From Marinoscillum sp. 108 (lineage in GTDB: Bacteria > Bacteroidota > Bacteroidia > Cytophagales > Cyclobacteriaceae): a DNA stretch of 64,000 nucleotides. The translations under genes were made by a program, and so were the position numbers. Each line of letters starts with the position of its first letter. Position 1 is the first letter of the stretch. The stretch is from contig NZ_LR734817.1 in the NCBI RefSeq assembly GCF_902506655.1, forward strand, positions 337,667 through 401,666, in the 5' to 3' direction. A model generated the notes under the pieces. It searched no databases, was not told where the DNA came from, and saw only the letters and a list, made by a program, of their open reading frames with translations. Positions 35,909-45,066 of the stretch are shown here, in pieces.

Positions 35909-36765
35909 TGCGCAATGTTAAGTTTTAATTTAAAAACATAGACTGTACCCAGGATAGAAGGGATGACAGTATTTATCATCCAAATGATCAAACAAGGAAT
36001 CAAAACAATGCTTACATCGGGCACATAAGCCTGAAAGAAAACAATTGCGCTGGCTTCACGCACCCCGAAATTTCCAAAAAAAGAGGGGATAACTGACCTG
36101 AAAAGAAAGATCCAGCCAATACCCAAGAGGATTAGATACCATGCCAGTTCTGGGAGAAAAAGACTCAGAACAAGATAAAATTGAAAAGTGAAAATGACAT
36201 AACGCAGAAGTGATAAAGCCAACACCTGTATCCACATAGAGCCATTACCCCGACTACTCAATACCAGCAGCCCAACTCCCACCACCAAAAAAGGGATGGC
36301 CAACATCCAGTGATTATACCAGTCAAAATAATAAAGCACTGAAATCCCACCATAAAGCAGGGTGATCAATAAAAGGATGGTTCGGTTAATCAGGAGTGCC
36401 CCCGCTGATTTTTTAGCATTTTGCACATTCAGTAGTCTGCCCCCCACATCCCCAAGAGTGAACGGAATCACCCAGTTGAGGGCCAAACCAGCCAGCACTC
36501 TCCGCCACGCTTCTTGAAATGAACTCGTCTCATGGGGGATTGATACACGCCATTTTTCTGCCTCCAACACCCAGTTGAGTGGCATGAGCATCAACACTAT
36601 CATGTAGATAATTATGCCATCAGGTTTATCAAAAGCCTCCTTGAGACTAATATCAGACAGATCCACCCGCGTACTGATAAAATAAATGCAAAGACCTGTG
36701 ACAATTATCTTCACAGTCCACTCCAGTGATTTTTTATATCTCTCTGTGTAATGGTTAATTTGCAT
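35905..36765 (-). CDS. Lysylphosphatidylglycerol synthase TM-region/flippase-like protein (UPF0104)
   Basis: This 286-residue protein has about eight membrane helices and the family features WRVSI, FTLGDVGGRL and PSFFGNFGVREASAIVFF. Family members may act as lipid flippases or glycolipid transporters; no catalytic lysyltransferase domain is present. I chose the ATG at 36765; an alternative ATG at 36786 would overlap ruvC. It is the first gene of a seven-gene overlapping operon running to ansA. Confidence 0.88.
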   Translation of the reverse strand: MQINHYTERYKKSLEWTVKIIVTGLCIYFISTRVDLSDISLKEAFDKPDGIIIYMIVLMLMPLNWVLEAEKWRVSIPHETSSFQEAWRRVLAGLALNWVIPFTLGDVGGRLLNVQNAKKSAGALLINRTILLLITLLYGGISVLYYFDWYNHWMLAIPFLVVGVGLLVLSSRGNGSMWIQVLALSLLRYVIFTFQFYLVLSLFLPELAWYLILLGIGWIFLFRSVIPSFFGNFGVREASAIVFFQAYVPDVSIVLIPCLIIWMINTVIPSILGTVYVFKLKLNIAQ

Positions 36766-36767
36766 TG

Positions 36768-37325
36768 ATGTCAAAAGATACTTCATTAGAAAAGATCATT
36801 TTGGGGCTGGATCCCGGCACAAGTGTAATGGGATACGGACTCATCAAAGTTAAGAAGCAGGATATTAAACTCTTGCAATTTGGTGTGATCCATCTTAGTA
36901 AATACTCCAGTCATGAGCTAAAACTCAAAAAAATATTTGAACGCATCATTGGCATTATCGATGACTACCACCCGGATGAGGTAGCTCTTGAAGCTCCCTT
37001 CTTTGGCAAAAACGTGCAATCTATGCTAAAGCTGGGCCGTGCTCAGGGTGTGGCCATGGCCGCTGCACTCTCCAGAGAAATCCCCATCACGGAGTATGCT
37101 CCTAAGAAAGTGAAACAATCAGTCACCGGAAATGGCAATGCCTCCAAAGAACAGGTGGCGGCTATGCTCAAAACGCTCCTCAAGTTTAATGATGCACCCA
37201 AACTCCTGGATGCAACTGACGCCCTGGCAGTCGCACTTTGTCATCATTACCAGGGAGGAAAGCCCCAGCAGTCCTCTAAAAGCTGGAAAGCTTTCCTTTC
37301 GGAAAATCCCGGTAGGATTAAATGA
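36768..37325 (+). CDS. ruvC: Holliday junction endonuclease RuvC
   Basis: This 185-residue resolvase cuts Holliday junctions during recombination repair. The four acidic active-site residues lie in ILGLDPGTS, EVALEAPFF and LLDATDALAVA. The ATG at 36768 is used; only two bases separate it from the start codon of the divergent flippase-like gene. ruvA and ruvB are not in the window. A strong terminator follows. Confidence 0.96.
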   Translation: MSKDTSLEKIILGLDPGTSVMGYGLIKVKKQDIKLLQFGVIHLSKYSSHELKLKKIFERIIGIIDDYHPDEVALEAPFFGKNVQSMLKLGRAQGVAMAAALSREIPITEYAPKKVKQSVTGNGNASKEQVAAMLKTLLKFNDAPKLLDATDALAVALCHHYQGGKPQQSSKSWKAFLSENPGRIK

Positions 37326-37345
37326 TCAGCAAGCGATAAAAAAAA

Positions 37346-37371
37346 GCACCCTGGAGAAATCTCCAGGGTGC
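37346..37371. terminator. Bidirectional intrinsic terminator
   Basis: GCACCCTGGAGA pairs with TCTCCAGGGTGC across a tiny A-rich loop, flanked by six or more A residues and seven T residues. It ends ruvC (+) and the HIT gene (-). Confidence 0.9.
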
Positions 37372-37398
37372 TTTTTTATTTCTTGGATACTCGGCTAA

Positions 37399-37803
37399 CT
37401 ACTTCGCCAACGTAAAGGCGGCCTTAATCTTCTCTGCCACTTCCATCAGGTCTTCTTTACCCAGAGAAAGTTTTTCTTTCCCGAAGTTCATATCATTCAC
37501 CGCATTGATCGGGATCAGATGAACATGCGCATGAGGCACTTCCAACCCAATCACAGTCACACCAATCCGTTCGCAAGTCACCACAGCTTCTATAGCCCTG
37601 GCCACTTTCTTCGCAAAAATGTGGAGCCCGGCCAATACCTCATCATCCAGATCAAATATGTAATCCATCTCTTGCTTGGGTATAACTAAGGTATGTCCTT
37701 GCACCAGTGGATTGATATCTAGAAAAGCAAGAAAATTCTCATCCTCCGCCACTATATGAGCGGGGATTTCTCTTGCTACGATCCTGGAGAAAATACTTGA
37801 CAT
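37399..37803 (-). CDS. HIT-family nucleotide hydrolase
   Basis: This 134-residue protein carries the histidine triad PHAHVHLIP at its active site and the family N-terminus SIFSRIVAREIPAHIVAED. Members hydrolyse nucleoside phosphoramidates or dinucleotides. Its ATG shares one base with the end of greA, so both are translated from one message. Confidence 0.95.
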   Translation of the reverse strand: MSSIFSRIVAREIPAHIVAEDENFLAFLDINPLVQGHTLVIPKQEMDYIFDLDDEVLAGLHIFAKKVARAIEAVVTCERIGVTVIGLEVPHAHVHLIPINAVNDMNFGKEKLSLGKEDLMEVAEKIKAAFTLAK

Positions 37804-38276
37804 CAGATAGAGATATCAATGATTTCAAATTCAATCTCCCCTGCCGGCACATTGATTTTGGCCGTATCCCCGGGCTTTTTGCCCAGTAACCCGCTACCTA
37901 TAGGGGATTTTATAGAAATCTTATTCTGCTTTAGGTCAGCTTCCTCTTCTGCTACCAACTGATATTTCATCTCCATTCCCGTCTTCTTGTTCTTTATCTT
38001 CACGAAAGACAAGATGCCCACTTTGGATGCATCCAAACTGGACTCATCAATCACTCGGGCATTTCCTACAACCGCTTCAAGCTTGGAAATCTTTAATTCC
38101 AGCAAACCCTGAGCGTCCTTAGCAGCATCATACTCGGCATTTTCACTCAAATCTCCCTTGTCACGTGCCTCAGCAATCTGCTTAGACATGGCCGCTCTTC
38201 CTTTGGTCTTAAGCTCGTTCAACTCATTCTTGAGACGATCCAAACCTTCTTTTGTGTAATAATTTAATGCTGACAT
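37803..38276 (-). CDS. greA: Transcription elongation factor GreA
   Basis: This 157-residue factor rescues backtracked RNA polymerase. The N-terminal coiled coil contains the acidic tip RDKGDLSENAEYDAAKD, and the C-terminal domain contains SPIGSGLLGKKPGD. Length and ATG (38276) match the family. It forms a two-gene unit with the HIT protein. Confidence 0.96.
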   Translation of the reverse strand: MSALNYYTKEGLDRLKNELNELKTKGRAAMSKQIAEARDKGDLSENAEYDAAKDAQGLLELKISKLEAVVGNARVIDESSLDASKVGILSFVKIKNKKTGMEMKYQLVAEEEADLKQNKISIKSPIGSGLLGKKPGDTAKINVPAGEIEFEIIDISI

Positions 38277-38302
38277 ACCTTTATTCTTTAACCTACTAAA
38301 AC

Positions 38303-38328
38303 AAAAAAGAACGGCCCCATAAGGACCG
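38303..38328 (-). terminator. Intrinsic terminator after the dehydrogenase gene
   Basis: On the minus strand CGGTCC pairs with GGGCCG (one G-T pair) around TTAT, followed by TTCTTTTTTG. It would stop the rsmA-mgtE-dehydrogenase transcript before greA. Confidence 0.65.
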
Positions 38329-38402
38329 CCTTCGTATCGATAGTTTCTTTATTTCTCTTACTAAAGAGGCAAATATAATTTTTTTGAGGATGATTTACAA
38401 TT

Positions 38403-39359
38403 TCAGCTTAACTGTGCAAGGTCCCCTGCCTGAAGCTTCCGTATTAACACCTCATTGATTTTACGGTAAGATTCAAACGTCCATCCTGCCACATGAGGTG
38501 TCAGGATCACATTGGGATAGCTGATCAATTCTTCAAAATCTGCCCGCTGTGCCTCTGTTAATTTATCCAGTTTTTCATTTTCCAATACATCCAGACCAGC
38601 CCCTAGTAGCACGCCTCTTTTCAGTAAATCATTCACCGCTGACAACTTCACCACTTCTCCCCTGCTGGTATTGAGTAGGAATTTTAGGTTTTTGAAACGA
38701 GCAAAATACTTCTCATCAAAAAGAAACCTGGTCTCTGAAGTGAGCGGCACGTGAATACTAAGAACCTCCACTTCATCAAAAAATTCCTGCAAACTCACCT
38801 CTTCCAGATAATCAGTGGAGAACCCACTTTTATACTTATCATAGGCCACCACTCTGCACGAAAAACCCTTCAACCGCTGAGCAAATGCTGCACCCATGTA
38901 GCCATATCCGTAAACCCCTACTGTTCGTCCCATGAGCTCCCAACCCCGATTGGCCTCCCGGTTCCAAACTCCACTTTTCACTTCTTCAGTGCCTGTATTG
39001 AGCTTATTGAAAATGGTGAGTAGCATCCCTACAGTGTGCTCAGCCAGGGCATCCCTATTGCCCTCCGGGGCATTGATCAACTTGATGCCTTTTGAAGACA
39101 CATAGGTGTAATCTACTTTGTCGAGTCCTGCACCAGCCCGTGCCACAAATTTCAAATTCACCGCCCGATCAATCAGTTCACGGTCTACACTCATCTTGCT
39201 GCGAATCACCAGACCGTGGTACTCATGAATAATCTCACGTACTTCCTCAGGCCTGATCAGAGGCCGGTAGTCCGGAACAAAGCCGGCATTCTCAAATAGT
39301 GATGTGATACTCTCGTGCATATCATCCACGATGAGCACCTTTAAACCTTCTTCATTCAT
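38403..39359 (-). CDS. D-isomer 2-hydroxyacid dehydrogenase (phosphoglycerate dehydrogenase-like)
   Basis: This 318-residue NAD-dependent enzyme has ARAGAGLDKVD, the Rossmann motif GVYGYGYMGAAFAQ, the substrate/NAD arginine in LNTSRGE, and the catalytic His in TPHVAGWT. It resembles the short form of 3-phosphoglycerate dehydrogenase without a C-terminal ACT domain, so serine synthesis is plausible but not proven. It is coupled to mgtE by an ATGA overlap. Confidence 0.9.
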   Translation of the reverse strand: MNEEGLKVLIVDDMHESITSLFENAGFVPDYRPLIRPEEVREIIHEYHGLVIRSKMSVDRELIDRAVNLKFVARAGAGLDKVDYTYVSSKGIKLINAPEGNRDALAEHTVGMLLTIFNKLNTGTEEVKSGVWNREANRGWELMGRTVGVYGYGYMGAAFAQRLKGFSCRVVAYDKYKSGFSTDYLEEVSLQEFFDEVEVLSIHVPLTSETRFLFDEKYFARFKNLKFLLNTSRGEVVKLSAVNDLLKRGVLLGAGLDVLENEKLDKLTEAQRADFEELISYPNVILTPHVAGWTFESYRKINEVLIRKLQAGDLAQLS

Positions 39360-40726
39360 AAATTGTAAAGCAAATGGGCGACAGAAAAATAAACGGCTAA
39401 TCCCAGCAAATCGTTCGCTGTAGTGATGAATGGACCTGATGCAAGTGCCGGATTGATCCCAAACCGATCCAGAATCAGTGGGGTGATAGTGCCCATGAAA
39501 GAAGCCAGGAGTACTACGCTAAACAGCGCAATGGACACGGTGGCAGCCAGGGGTTCGTTTCTATTCACCATCATGACCACACCAAATACCATCAGAGCGA
39601 GAATCACGCCATTGACCACTGCTACAAAAAGCACTTTCATCAGTCGCTGCACGATGCCTCCTGCAAATACATTGGGATTAGCCAGACTTTGTACAACAAT
39701 GGACGAGGATTGTATGCCCACATTACCACCTGTGGCCGTAATGAGCGGGATGAAAAATGCCAGCGCAGGAATGAGCACAATATCGCCTCTGAAAAGCCCC
39801 ATAAACTGGGCGCCCAACAATCCCCCTACCATACCGACAATCAACCATGGCAATCTGGCCTTGGAAAGCATCCATACCGTGTCGTCTTCTTCCACATCAG
39901 CACTGATACCAGCCATCATCTGACGTTCCTCTTCAGCCATTTCAGTGATCACATCCACAATGTCATCAATGGTGATTCTACCTACCAGCTTTCCACGTGC
40001 ATTTACCACCGGAGCTGCTTCCAAATCGTATTTTCTCATGATGATAGCTACCTCTTCCTCATCCATATAGGTCTCCACAGAAACCACATTATCATCATAT
40101 ATATCGGCGATTTTAGCACTGTCTTCTGCCAGAATGATCCGCTTCAGCGACACCTTCCCCACCAGTTTGCCAAGGTCATCCACCACATATACAGAGTAGA
40201 TCTTCTGCACATTTTCAGCCTGCTTGCGTATCTCTTCTATACACTGCTTGATGGTCCAGTTGATATTGGCTTTGATCAGCTCCTTGGCCATCAGTCCTCC
40301 AGCCACATCCTCTTCATACCTGAGTAGGTCCAGGATGTAGCTGGCCTTTTCTTCGTTGTCTATGAATCGGATAACTTCCTCCCGCTTCTTGAGAGACATC
40401 TGATAAAGGATATCAGCTCCATCATCAGAATCAAGATACTCGATGTACTTAGCCAGCTCTTCAGGAGTGAACTCCGCAATGAAATCCACCCTCACATCTT
40501 CCTCCAGATCATTCAGGATGGCCGCATCCACCTCTTTGGGCAGAAGCCCAAACACATAGTGGCACTCTTCCGAGTCAAACTCATAAAGCAGCGCGGTGAT
40601 ATCAGCCGGATTGACTCCTTCAAGCGACTGCCTGATGAAAGCCTCATCTTTCTCATCCAGTGCTTGCTGGAAGCGCTCCAAAAACTCTTTGCTAAGCGCA
40701 AACTCCATGATGGATTCGGTGGTCAT
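39356..40726 (-). CDS. mgtE: MgtE-type magnesium transporter
   Basis: This 456-residue protein has an N-terminal superhelical domain (about 1-135), two CBS domains that sense Mg (about 140-260), and five membrane helices (about 290-455). TATGGNVGIQSSSIVVQSL and GINPALASGPFITTAND are the pore-lining signatures. Its start overlaps the rsmA stop as ATGA, and its stop overlaps the dehydrogenase start in the same way. Confidence 0.95.
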   Translation of the reverse strand: MTTESIMEFALSKEFLERFQQALDEKDEAFIRQSLEGVNPADITALLYEFDSEECHYVFGLLPKEVDAAILNDLEEDVRVDFIAEFTPEELAKYIEYLDSDDGADILYQMSLKKREEVIRFIDNEEKASYILDLLRYEEDVAGGLMAKELIKANINWTIKQCIEEIRKQAENVQKIYSVYVVDDLGKLVGKVSLKRIILAEDSAKIADIYDDNVVSVETYMDEEEVAIIMRKYDLEAAPVVNARGKLVGRITIDDIVDVITEMAEEERQMMAGISADVEEDDTVWMLSKARLPWLIVGMVGGLLGAQFMGLFRGDIVLIPALAFFIPLITATGGNVGIQSSSIVVQSLANPNVFAGGIVQRLMKVLFVAVVNGVILALMVFGVVMMVNRNEPLAATVSIALFSVVLLASFMGTITPLILDRFGINPALASGPFITTANDLLGLAVYFSVAHLLYNL

Positions 40727-41484
40727 GCGGAAATGTATTTTGTCAACTGTATAAACTCACTCACCGACAATTGTTCAGCTCGCTGGCCAAAAACTTCGGT
40801 ATCAGTAGCAAAATCCAAATTTAAGTCTTTTAGGGCGTTGCGCAACGTCTTCCTTCTTTTTCCAAATCCGGCTTTCACCACCCTTTTAAACAGAGCTTCA
40901 TCACATTCCAGTCGGGCAGTTTCGTTTCTGGTAAGCCTGATCACTGCGGATTGTACTTTGGGTGGGGGATTGAACACCTGCGGCGGTACAGTGAAGAGGT
41001 ATTCGATATCATAAAAAGCCTGTAGCAATACACTCAGTATCCCATAGGTCTTGTTGCCTTCTTTTGAAACGATCCGGTCAGCCACCTCCTTTTGGATCAT
41101 GCAGACCACTTCGTTCACCGTATCTCTATGATCCCATATTTTAAAAAATAGCTGGGAGGAGATGTTGTATGGAAAATTGCCAATGACGCCTATAGGCCCA
41201 TTCATTTCGGCCAGATTGTATTTGAGGAAATCCTGATGCAAAAATTTAGTAGCGTGTTCAGGAAAATGATCCTTTAGATAAGCCACAGATTCAGTATCCA
41301 CATCAAACGCTATGAAATCTGGAAATTCATCCAGCAAATACTTGGTCAATACTCCTGTGCCCGGCCCCACTTCTATCAAAGTTGACATCTTTCCTGGATC
41401 CAGTCCGTTCACAATTTTCCTGGCGATGTTTTCATCCTTCAGAAAGTGCTGACCTAAATGCTTTTTGGGAGTTACCTGTTTCAA
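40723..41484 (-). CDS. rsmA: 16S rRNA (adenine1518/1519-N6) dimethyltransferase
   Basis: This 253-residue enzyme (KsgA) dimethylates two adenines near the 3' end of 16S rRNA. Visible motifs are KKHLGQHFLKDE, EVGPGTGVLTKYLL (AdoMet) and GNFPYNISSQLFFKI (NxPY-type catalytic motif). The start must be TTG at 41484, because an in-frame TAA lies four codons upstream with no other start in between. It diverges from pdxA with a 56-bp gap. Confidence 0.95.
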   Translation of the reverse strand: MKQVTPKKHLGQHFLKDENIARKIVNGLDPGKMSTLIEVGPGTGVLTKYLLDEFPDFIAFDVDTESVAYLKDHFPEHATKFLHQDFLKYNLAEMNGPIGVIGNFPYNISSQLFFKIWDHRDTVNEVVCMIQKEVADRIVSKEGNKTYGILSVLLQAFYDIEYLFTVPPQVFNPPPKVQSAVIRLTRNETARLECDEALFKRVVKAGFGKRRKTLRNALKDLNLDFATDTEVFGQRAEQLSVSEFIQLTKYISA

Positions 41485-41525
41485 AGGGTCTGATTATTTT
41501 AAAATGAATTAACTTTTCGGCGCTG

Positions 41526-41533
41526 TAAATTTG
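41526..41533 (+). promoter_or_regulatory. -7 promoter element for pdxA
   Basis: TAAATTTG fits TAnnTTTG, but lies only 7 bp before the pdxA ATG, which would imply a nearly leaderless message. No -33 TTTG is seen. Confidence 0.35.
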
Positions 41534-41540
41534 ACAAAAT

Positions 41541-42566
41541 ATGAGTGATACTTCTCAAAACAGAGAGAATAAACCAATAATAGGTATTTCCATTGGAGAT
41601 TTTAATGGTATTGGGCCAGAGGTGGTCATCAAAGCCCTTAATGATAACAGGATACTGAGGCATCTCACGCCTGTGATCTATGCCGATGGACGAGTCATCT
41701 CCTTTTACAGAAAACAACTCGACCTCCAGAATTTCACTTACAATCAGACTAAAAGCATCGAGAGCATTCATCAGCGGAAGGTAAATGTTTTGAACCTGAA
41801 CGAGCAGGAAATTGAAATCACCCCAGGTGAGCCTGGAAAATCCGGCGGGGAATATGCCATTGCCTCGCTCCGAAGAGCGCTTGAAGACCTGAAATCAGGA
41901 AAAATACACGCCATTGCTACTGCTCCATTGAGCAAGGAGATGGTACAGTCCGATGATTTCAAATTTCCCGGGCATACGGAATTCCTCACGCAGGAAGATG
42001 GAGCTAAAGATAGCCTCATGTTTTTGGTCGCAGAAGGCCTGAGAGTGGGTGTGGTTACTGGTCACATTCCATTGAAAGAAGTGGCTCAGGCAGTCACACA
42101 GGAGCGTATTGAAGCCAAACTGAATTTAATGATTAAGTCCTTGAAGAAGGATTTCGGAATCAAAAAGCCCAGAATTGCAGTGCTAGGGCTCAACCCCCAC
42201 GCTGGTGAAAATGGCCTTTTAGGTGAAGAGGAAGAAAAAATTATCAGCCCGTCTATCAAAACCTTTAAAGACAAGGGTAACCTCGTGTTTGGTCCGTACC
42301 CCGCTGATGGCTTTTTTGGCACCAATCAATTCAGAAGTTTTGACGGGATATTAGCCATGTACCATGATCAGGGCTTGATCCCTTTCAAGAACATGGCCTT
42401 CGATACGGGCGTAAATTTCACTGCAGGGCTTTCCTTCATCAGAACCTCTCCTGACCATGGCACCGGCTTCCCAATCGCCGGCAAAGGAGAGGCCAGCGAG
42501 ACTTCTATGAGAAACGCCATCTATATGGCTGCAGATATATTCAAAAACAGATCAGAGCACCAATAG
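41541..42566 (+). CDS. pdxA: 4-hydroxythreonine-4-phosphate dehydrogenase
   Basis: This 341-residue enzyme acts in pyridoxal phosphate synthesis. Family motifs are GISIGDFNGIGPEV, PGHTEFL (metal His), GLNPHAGENGLLG and MYHDQGLIPFK (metal His). Length and ATG match. It leads the plus-strand group that continues to accC, although about 80 bp with a possible promoter separate it from the next gene. Confidence 0.96.
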   Translation: MSDTSQNRENKPIIGISIGDFNGIGPEVVIKALNDNRILRHLTPVIYADGRVISFYRKQLDLQNFTYNQTKSIESIHQRKVNVLNLNEQEIEITPGEPGKSGGEYAIASLRRALEDLKSGKIHAIATAPLSKEMVQSDDFKFPGHTEFLTQEDGAKDSLMFLVAEGLRVGVVTGHIPLKEVAQAVTQERIEAKLNLMIKSLKKDFGIKKPRIAVLGLNPHAGENGLLGEEEEKIISPSIKTFKDKGNLVFGPYPADGFFGTNQFRSFDGILAMYHDQGLIPFKNMAFDTGVNFTAGLSFIRTSPDHGTGFPIAGKGEASETSMRNAIYMAADIFKNRSEHQ

Positions 42567-42608
42567 ACAATCCCCACGAAATTTGTTTTTTTATATGTGG
42601 TTTATTCC

Positions 42609-42616
42609 TAAATTTG
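42609..42616 (+). promoter_or_regulatory. -7 promoter element for the DUF177-rpmF group
   Basis: TAAATTTG lies 30 bp before the ATG at 42647. A TTTG at 42582-42585 is 23 bp upstream, slightly too far for an ideal -33 box. Confidence 0.5.
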
Positions 42617-42646
42617 CGGTTCTTTAAGCGGACAGAAGGAAAGCGC

Positions 42647-43174
42647 ATGAAAGGGCTCAGGGAATTTCAGATAGATATTTTCAATTTAGGCTACAAGCTT
42701 CACGAGTTTGAATTTCAGATTGATAACCGACTACTGGGGATGTATGAGCACAGTTTGGTGGAAAAAGGCAGTGGTATTTGTAAACTCAGCCTGGAGAAAT
42801 CCGAAACCATGATGAACCTTCACTTTCATATTGATGTGAAAGTGGAACTCATCTGCGACCGTAGCCTGGATAGTTTTGACTATCCGATTAAGCTTGAAGA
42901 ATCACTCATCATTAAATTTGGTGAGGACAATTACTCACTCAGCGATGATGTGATTGTGATCAAAGATGACACAGCCACCATCGATGTAAGTGAGTTTATT
43001 TATGAATTTATCACCCTGGCAGTGCCTCTGAAGAAGCTTCATCCACGTTATGAGGAGACAGAAGATGACGAGCCAGATTTGATATATACTTCCGAAGATG
43101 AGGATACGGACCGAGAGAACGGTGAAGTGGATCCACGATGGGAAGCATTGAAAAAACTTAAAGGAAAAAAATAG
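42647..43174 (+). CDS. DUF177/YceD-family protein
   Basis: This 175-residue protein belongs to the YceD/DUF177 family, which is nearly always encoded directly before rpmF; members have been linked to 23S rRNA processing. The C-terminal part is very acidic (ETEDDEPDLIYTSEDEDTD). I chose ATG 42647 (MKGLREFQID) over an upstream TTG that overlaps the promoter. rpmF follows after 9 bp. Confidence 0.9.
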   Translation: MKGLREFQIDIFNLGYKLHEFEFQIDNRLLGMYEHSLVEKGSGICKLSLEKSETMMNLHFHIDVKVELICDRSLDSFDYPIKLEESLIIKFGEDNYSLSDDVIVIKDDTATIDVSEFIYEFITLAVPLKKLHPRYEETEDDEPDLIYTSEDEDTDRENGEVDPRWEALKKLKGKK

Positions 43175-43183
43175 AAAAATAAG

Positions 43184-43375
43184 ATGGCACACCCTAAGAG
43201 AAAAATTTCCAGAACCAGAAGGGACAAGAGAAGAACGCATGTGAAAGCTACTCCAAAGAGCTACGTAATATGCCAAACCACTGGTGAACCACACCTTCCG
43301 CACAGAGCATTCTGGCATGAAGGCAAGCTTTACTACAAAGGTAAAGTGGTTATGGAAAAAGAAGTTCTGGCTTAA
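43184..43375 (+). CDS. rpmF: Ribosomal protein bL32
   Basis: This 63-residue basic protein begins [17 protein letters not shown], the classic bL32 start, and continues with [18 protein letters not shown]. It lies between the DUF177 gene and fabH as in many bacteria, but plsX, often found here, is absent. Confidence 0.97.
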   Translation: MAHPKRKISRTRRDKRRTHVKATPKSYVICQTTGEPHLPHRAFWHEGKLYYKGKVVMEKEVLA

Positions 43376-43398
43376 TACAGCCAAACAATCAATATAGC

Positions 43399-44397
43399 AT
43401 GACAAAAATCCGCGCGGCAATTACCGGGGTTCATGGGTACGTTCCAGACTATGTGCTTACCAACCATGAGTTGGAAACCATGGTCGACACGAACGACGAA
43501 TGGATCAGGAGCAGAACGGGCATCGAAGAACGTAGGATTCTCAAAGGCGAAGGTCAGGGAACCTCTGTGATCGGTGCTGAAGCAGTTAAGGGCCTTTTGG
43601 CCAAGACGAATACAAAAGCAGAAGAAGTTGACTTGATTATTTGTGCCACTGTAACGCCTGATATGCCTTTCCCGGCTACAGCCAATATAGTAGCGGATAT
43701 GGTCGGTGCTAAAAATGCTTTTGGTTATGACCTTAGTGCCGCGTGTTCAGGATTTCTCTACGCACTCGCCACAGGAGCACAGTTCATACAGTCCGGCACC
43801 TACAAAAAGGTGGTGATCATTGGCGCTGACAAGATGTCGTCCATTATAGATTACACTGACCGGGCCACCTGCATTATTTTTGGTGACGGAGGTGGGGCCG
43901 TGATGTTGGAGCCCACTGAAGAAGACCTGGGTGTGATGGATTCCATTTTGAAGTCTGATGGTTCTGGGGCACCGTATCTGCACATGAAAGCAGGTGGAAG
44001 TCGCAAACCAGCCACCGCAGAAACTGTGGCACAGCGTGAGCACTTTGCCTTTCAGGAGGGCTCTACCGTTTTCAAATTTGCGGTCACCAATATGGCAGAT
44101 GTGGCGGCAGAGGTCATGGAAAAAAATAACCTGACCAGTGACGATATCAGCTGGCTGGTACCTCATCAGGCAAACAAACGCATCATTGATGCTACTGCCC
44201 GCAGAATGGGTGTGGGTGATGACAAAGTGATGCTGAACATTCAGCGATACGGCAACACTACAGCTGGGACTTTACCATTGTGCCTTTGGGATTATGAGCC
44301 TCAGCTCAAAAAAGGAGATAATATTATTCTTGCTGCTTTCGGAGGTGGATTTACCTGGGGAGCAACGTGGCTTAAATGGGCCTACGATCCAAAATAA
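43399..44397 (+). CDS. fabH: 3-oxoacyl-ACP synthase III
   Basis: This 332-residue enzyme starts fatty acid synthesis by condensing acetyl-CoA (or branched acyl-CoA) with malonyl-ACP. The catalytic triad is seen as Cys in [12 protein letters not shown], His in [11 protein letters not shown] and Asn in [11 protein letters not shown]. Length and ATG fit the family. It precedes efp by 18 bp. Confidence 0.95.
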   Translation: MTKIRAAITGVHGYVPDYVLTNHELETMVDTNDEWIRSRTGIEERRILKGEGQGTSVIGAEAVKGLLAKTNTKAEEVDLIICATVTPDMPFPATANIVADMVGAKNAFGYDLSAACSGFLYALATGAQFIQSGTYKKVVIIGADKMSSIIDYTDRATCIIFGDGGGAVMLEPTEEDLGVMDSILKSDGSGAPYLHMKAGGSRKPATAETVAQREHFAFQEGSTVFKFAVTNMADVAAEVMEKNNLTSDDISWLVPHQANKRIIDATARRMGVGDDKVMLNIQRYGNTTAGTLPLCLWDYEPQLKKGDNIILAAFGGGFTWGATWLKWAYDPK

Positions 44398-44415
44398 TTT
44401 CACAAAAAACTTACC

Positions 44416-44979
44416 ATGGCAACAACTGCAGATTTTCGTAATGGTCTTGTTATCGAGTTTAATCATGACCTTTTTACCATCATTGAATTTCAGCATGTAA
44501 AACCCGGAAAAGGTCCCGCATTTGTGCGTACCAAGCTCAAGAGCCTTTCGACCGGCCGAGTGATCGACAACACTTTCACCTCCGGCCACAAGGTGACTAC
44601 CGCCCGGGTGGAAAGAAGAGCATACCAGTTCCTGTACAAAGATGACATGGGCTTCCATTTTATGGATAGTACCACCTTTGAGCAACTCCCCATATCCGAT
44701 TCATTGATCAACGCACCTGCACTCCTGAAAGACGGACAAGAAGTAGATGTGCTTTTCCATGCTGAAGAGGAAAGGGTACTCGGAGTAGAATTACCACAAC
44801 ACGTGATTCTCAAAGTGGTGTATACCGAGCCCGGTCTGAAGGGGGATACTGCCACCAACACTACCAAACCTGCCGAATTGGAGACAGGAGCCACCATTCA
44901 GGTGCCTTTGTTTGTGAACCAGGATGAAGTCATCAAGGTGAATACACAAACAAATTCCTACGTGGAACGAGTTAAATAA
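44416..44979 (+). CDS. efp: Elongation factor P
   Basis: This 187-residue factor rescues ribosomes stalled at proline stretches. The loop HVKPGKGPAFVRTK carries Lys32, the position that is modified in many bacteria. The C-terminal OB domain contains VPLFVNQDEVIKVNT. No EpmA/EpmB or other modification gene is nearby. Confidence 0.96.
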   Translation: MATTADFRNGLVIEFNHDLFTIIEFQHVKPGKGPAFVRTKLKSLSTGRVIDNTFTSGHKVTTARVERRAYQFLYKDDMGFHFMDSTTFEQLPISDSLINAPALLKDGQEVDVLFHAEEERVLGVELPQHVILKVVYTEPGLKGDTATNTTKPAELETGATIQVPLFVNQDEVIKVNTQTNSYVERVK

Positions 44980-45066
44980 AATAATTACCTTTATTTACCG
45001 CCAGAGTAAAATCGATCTTAAGTGCTTATTGCGCCCATTTTGATAGACAACCAAAAATGCTAAATA

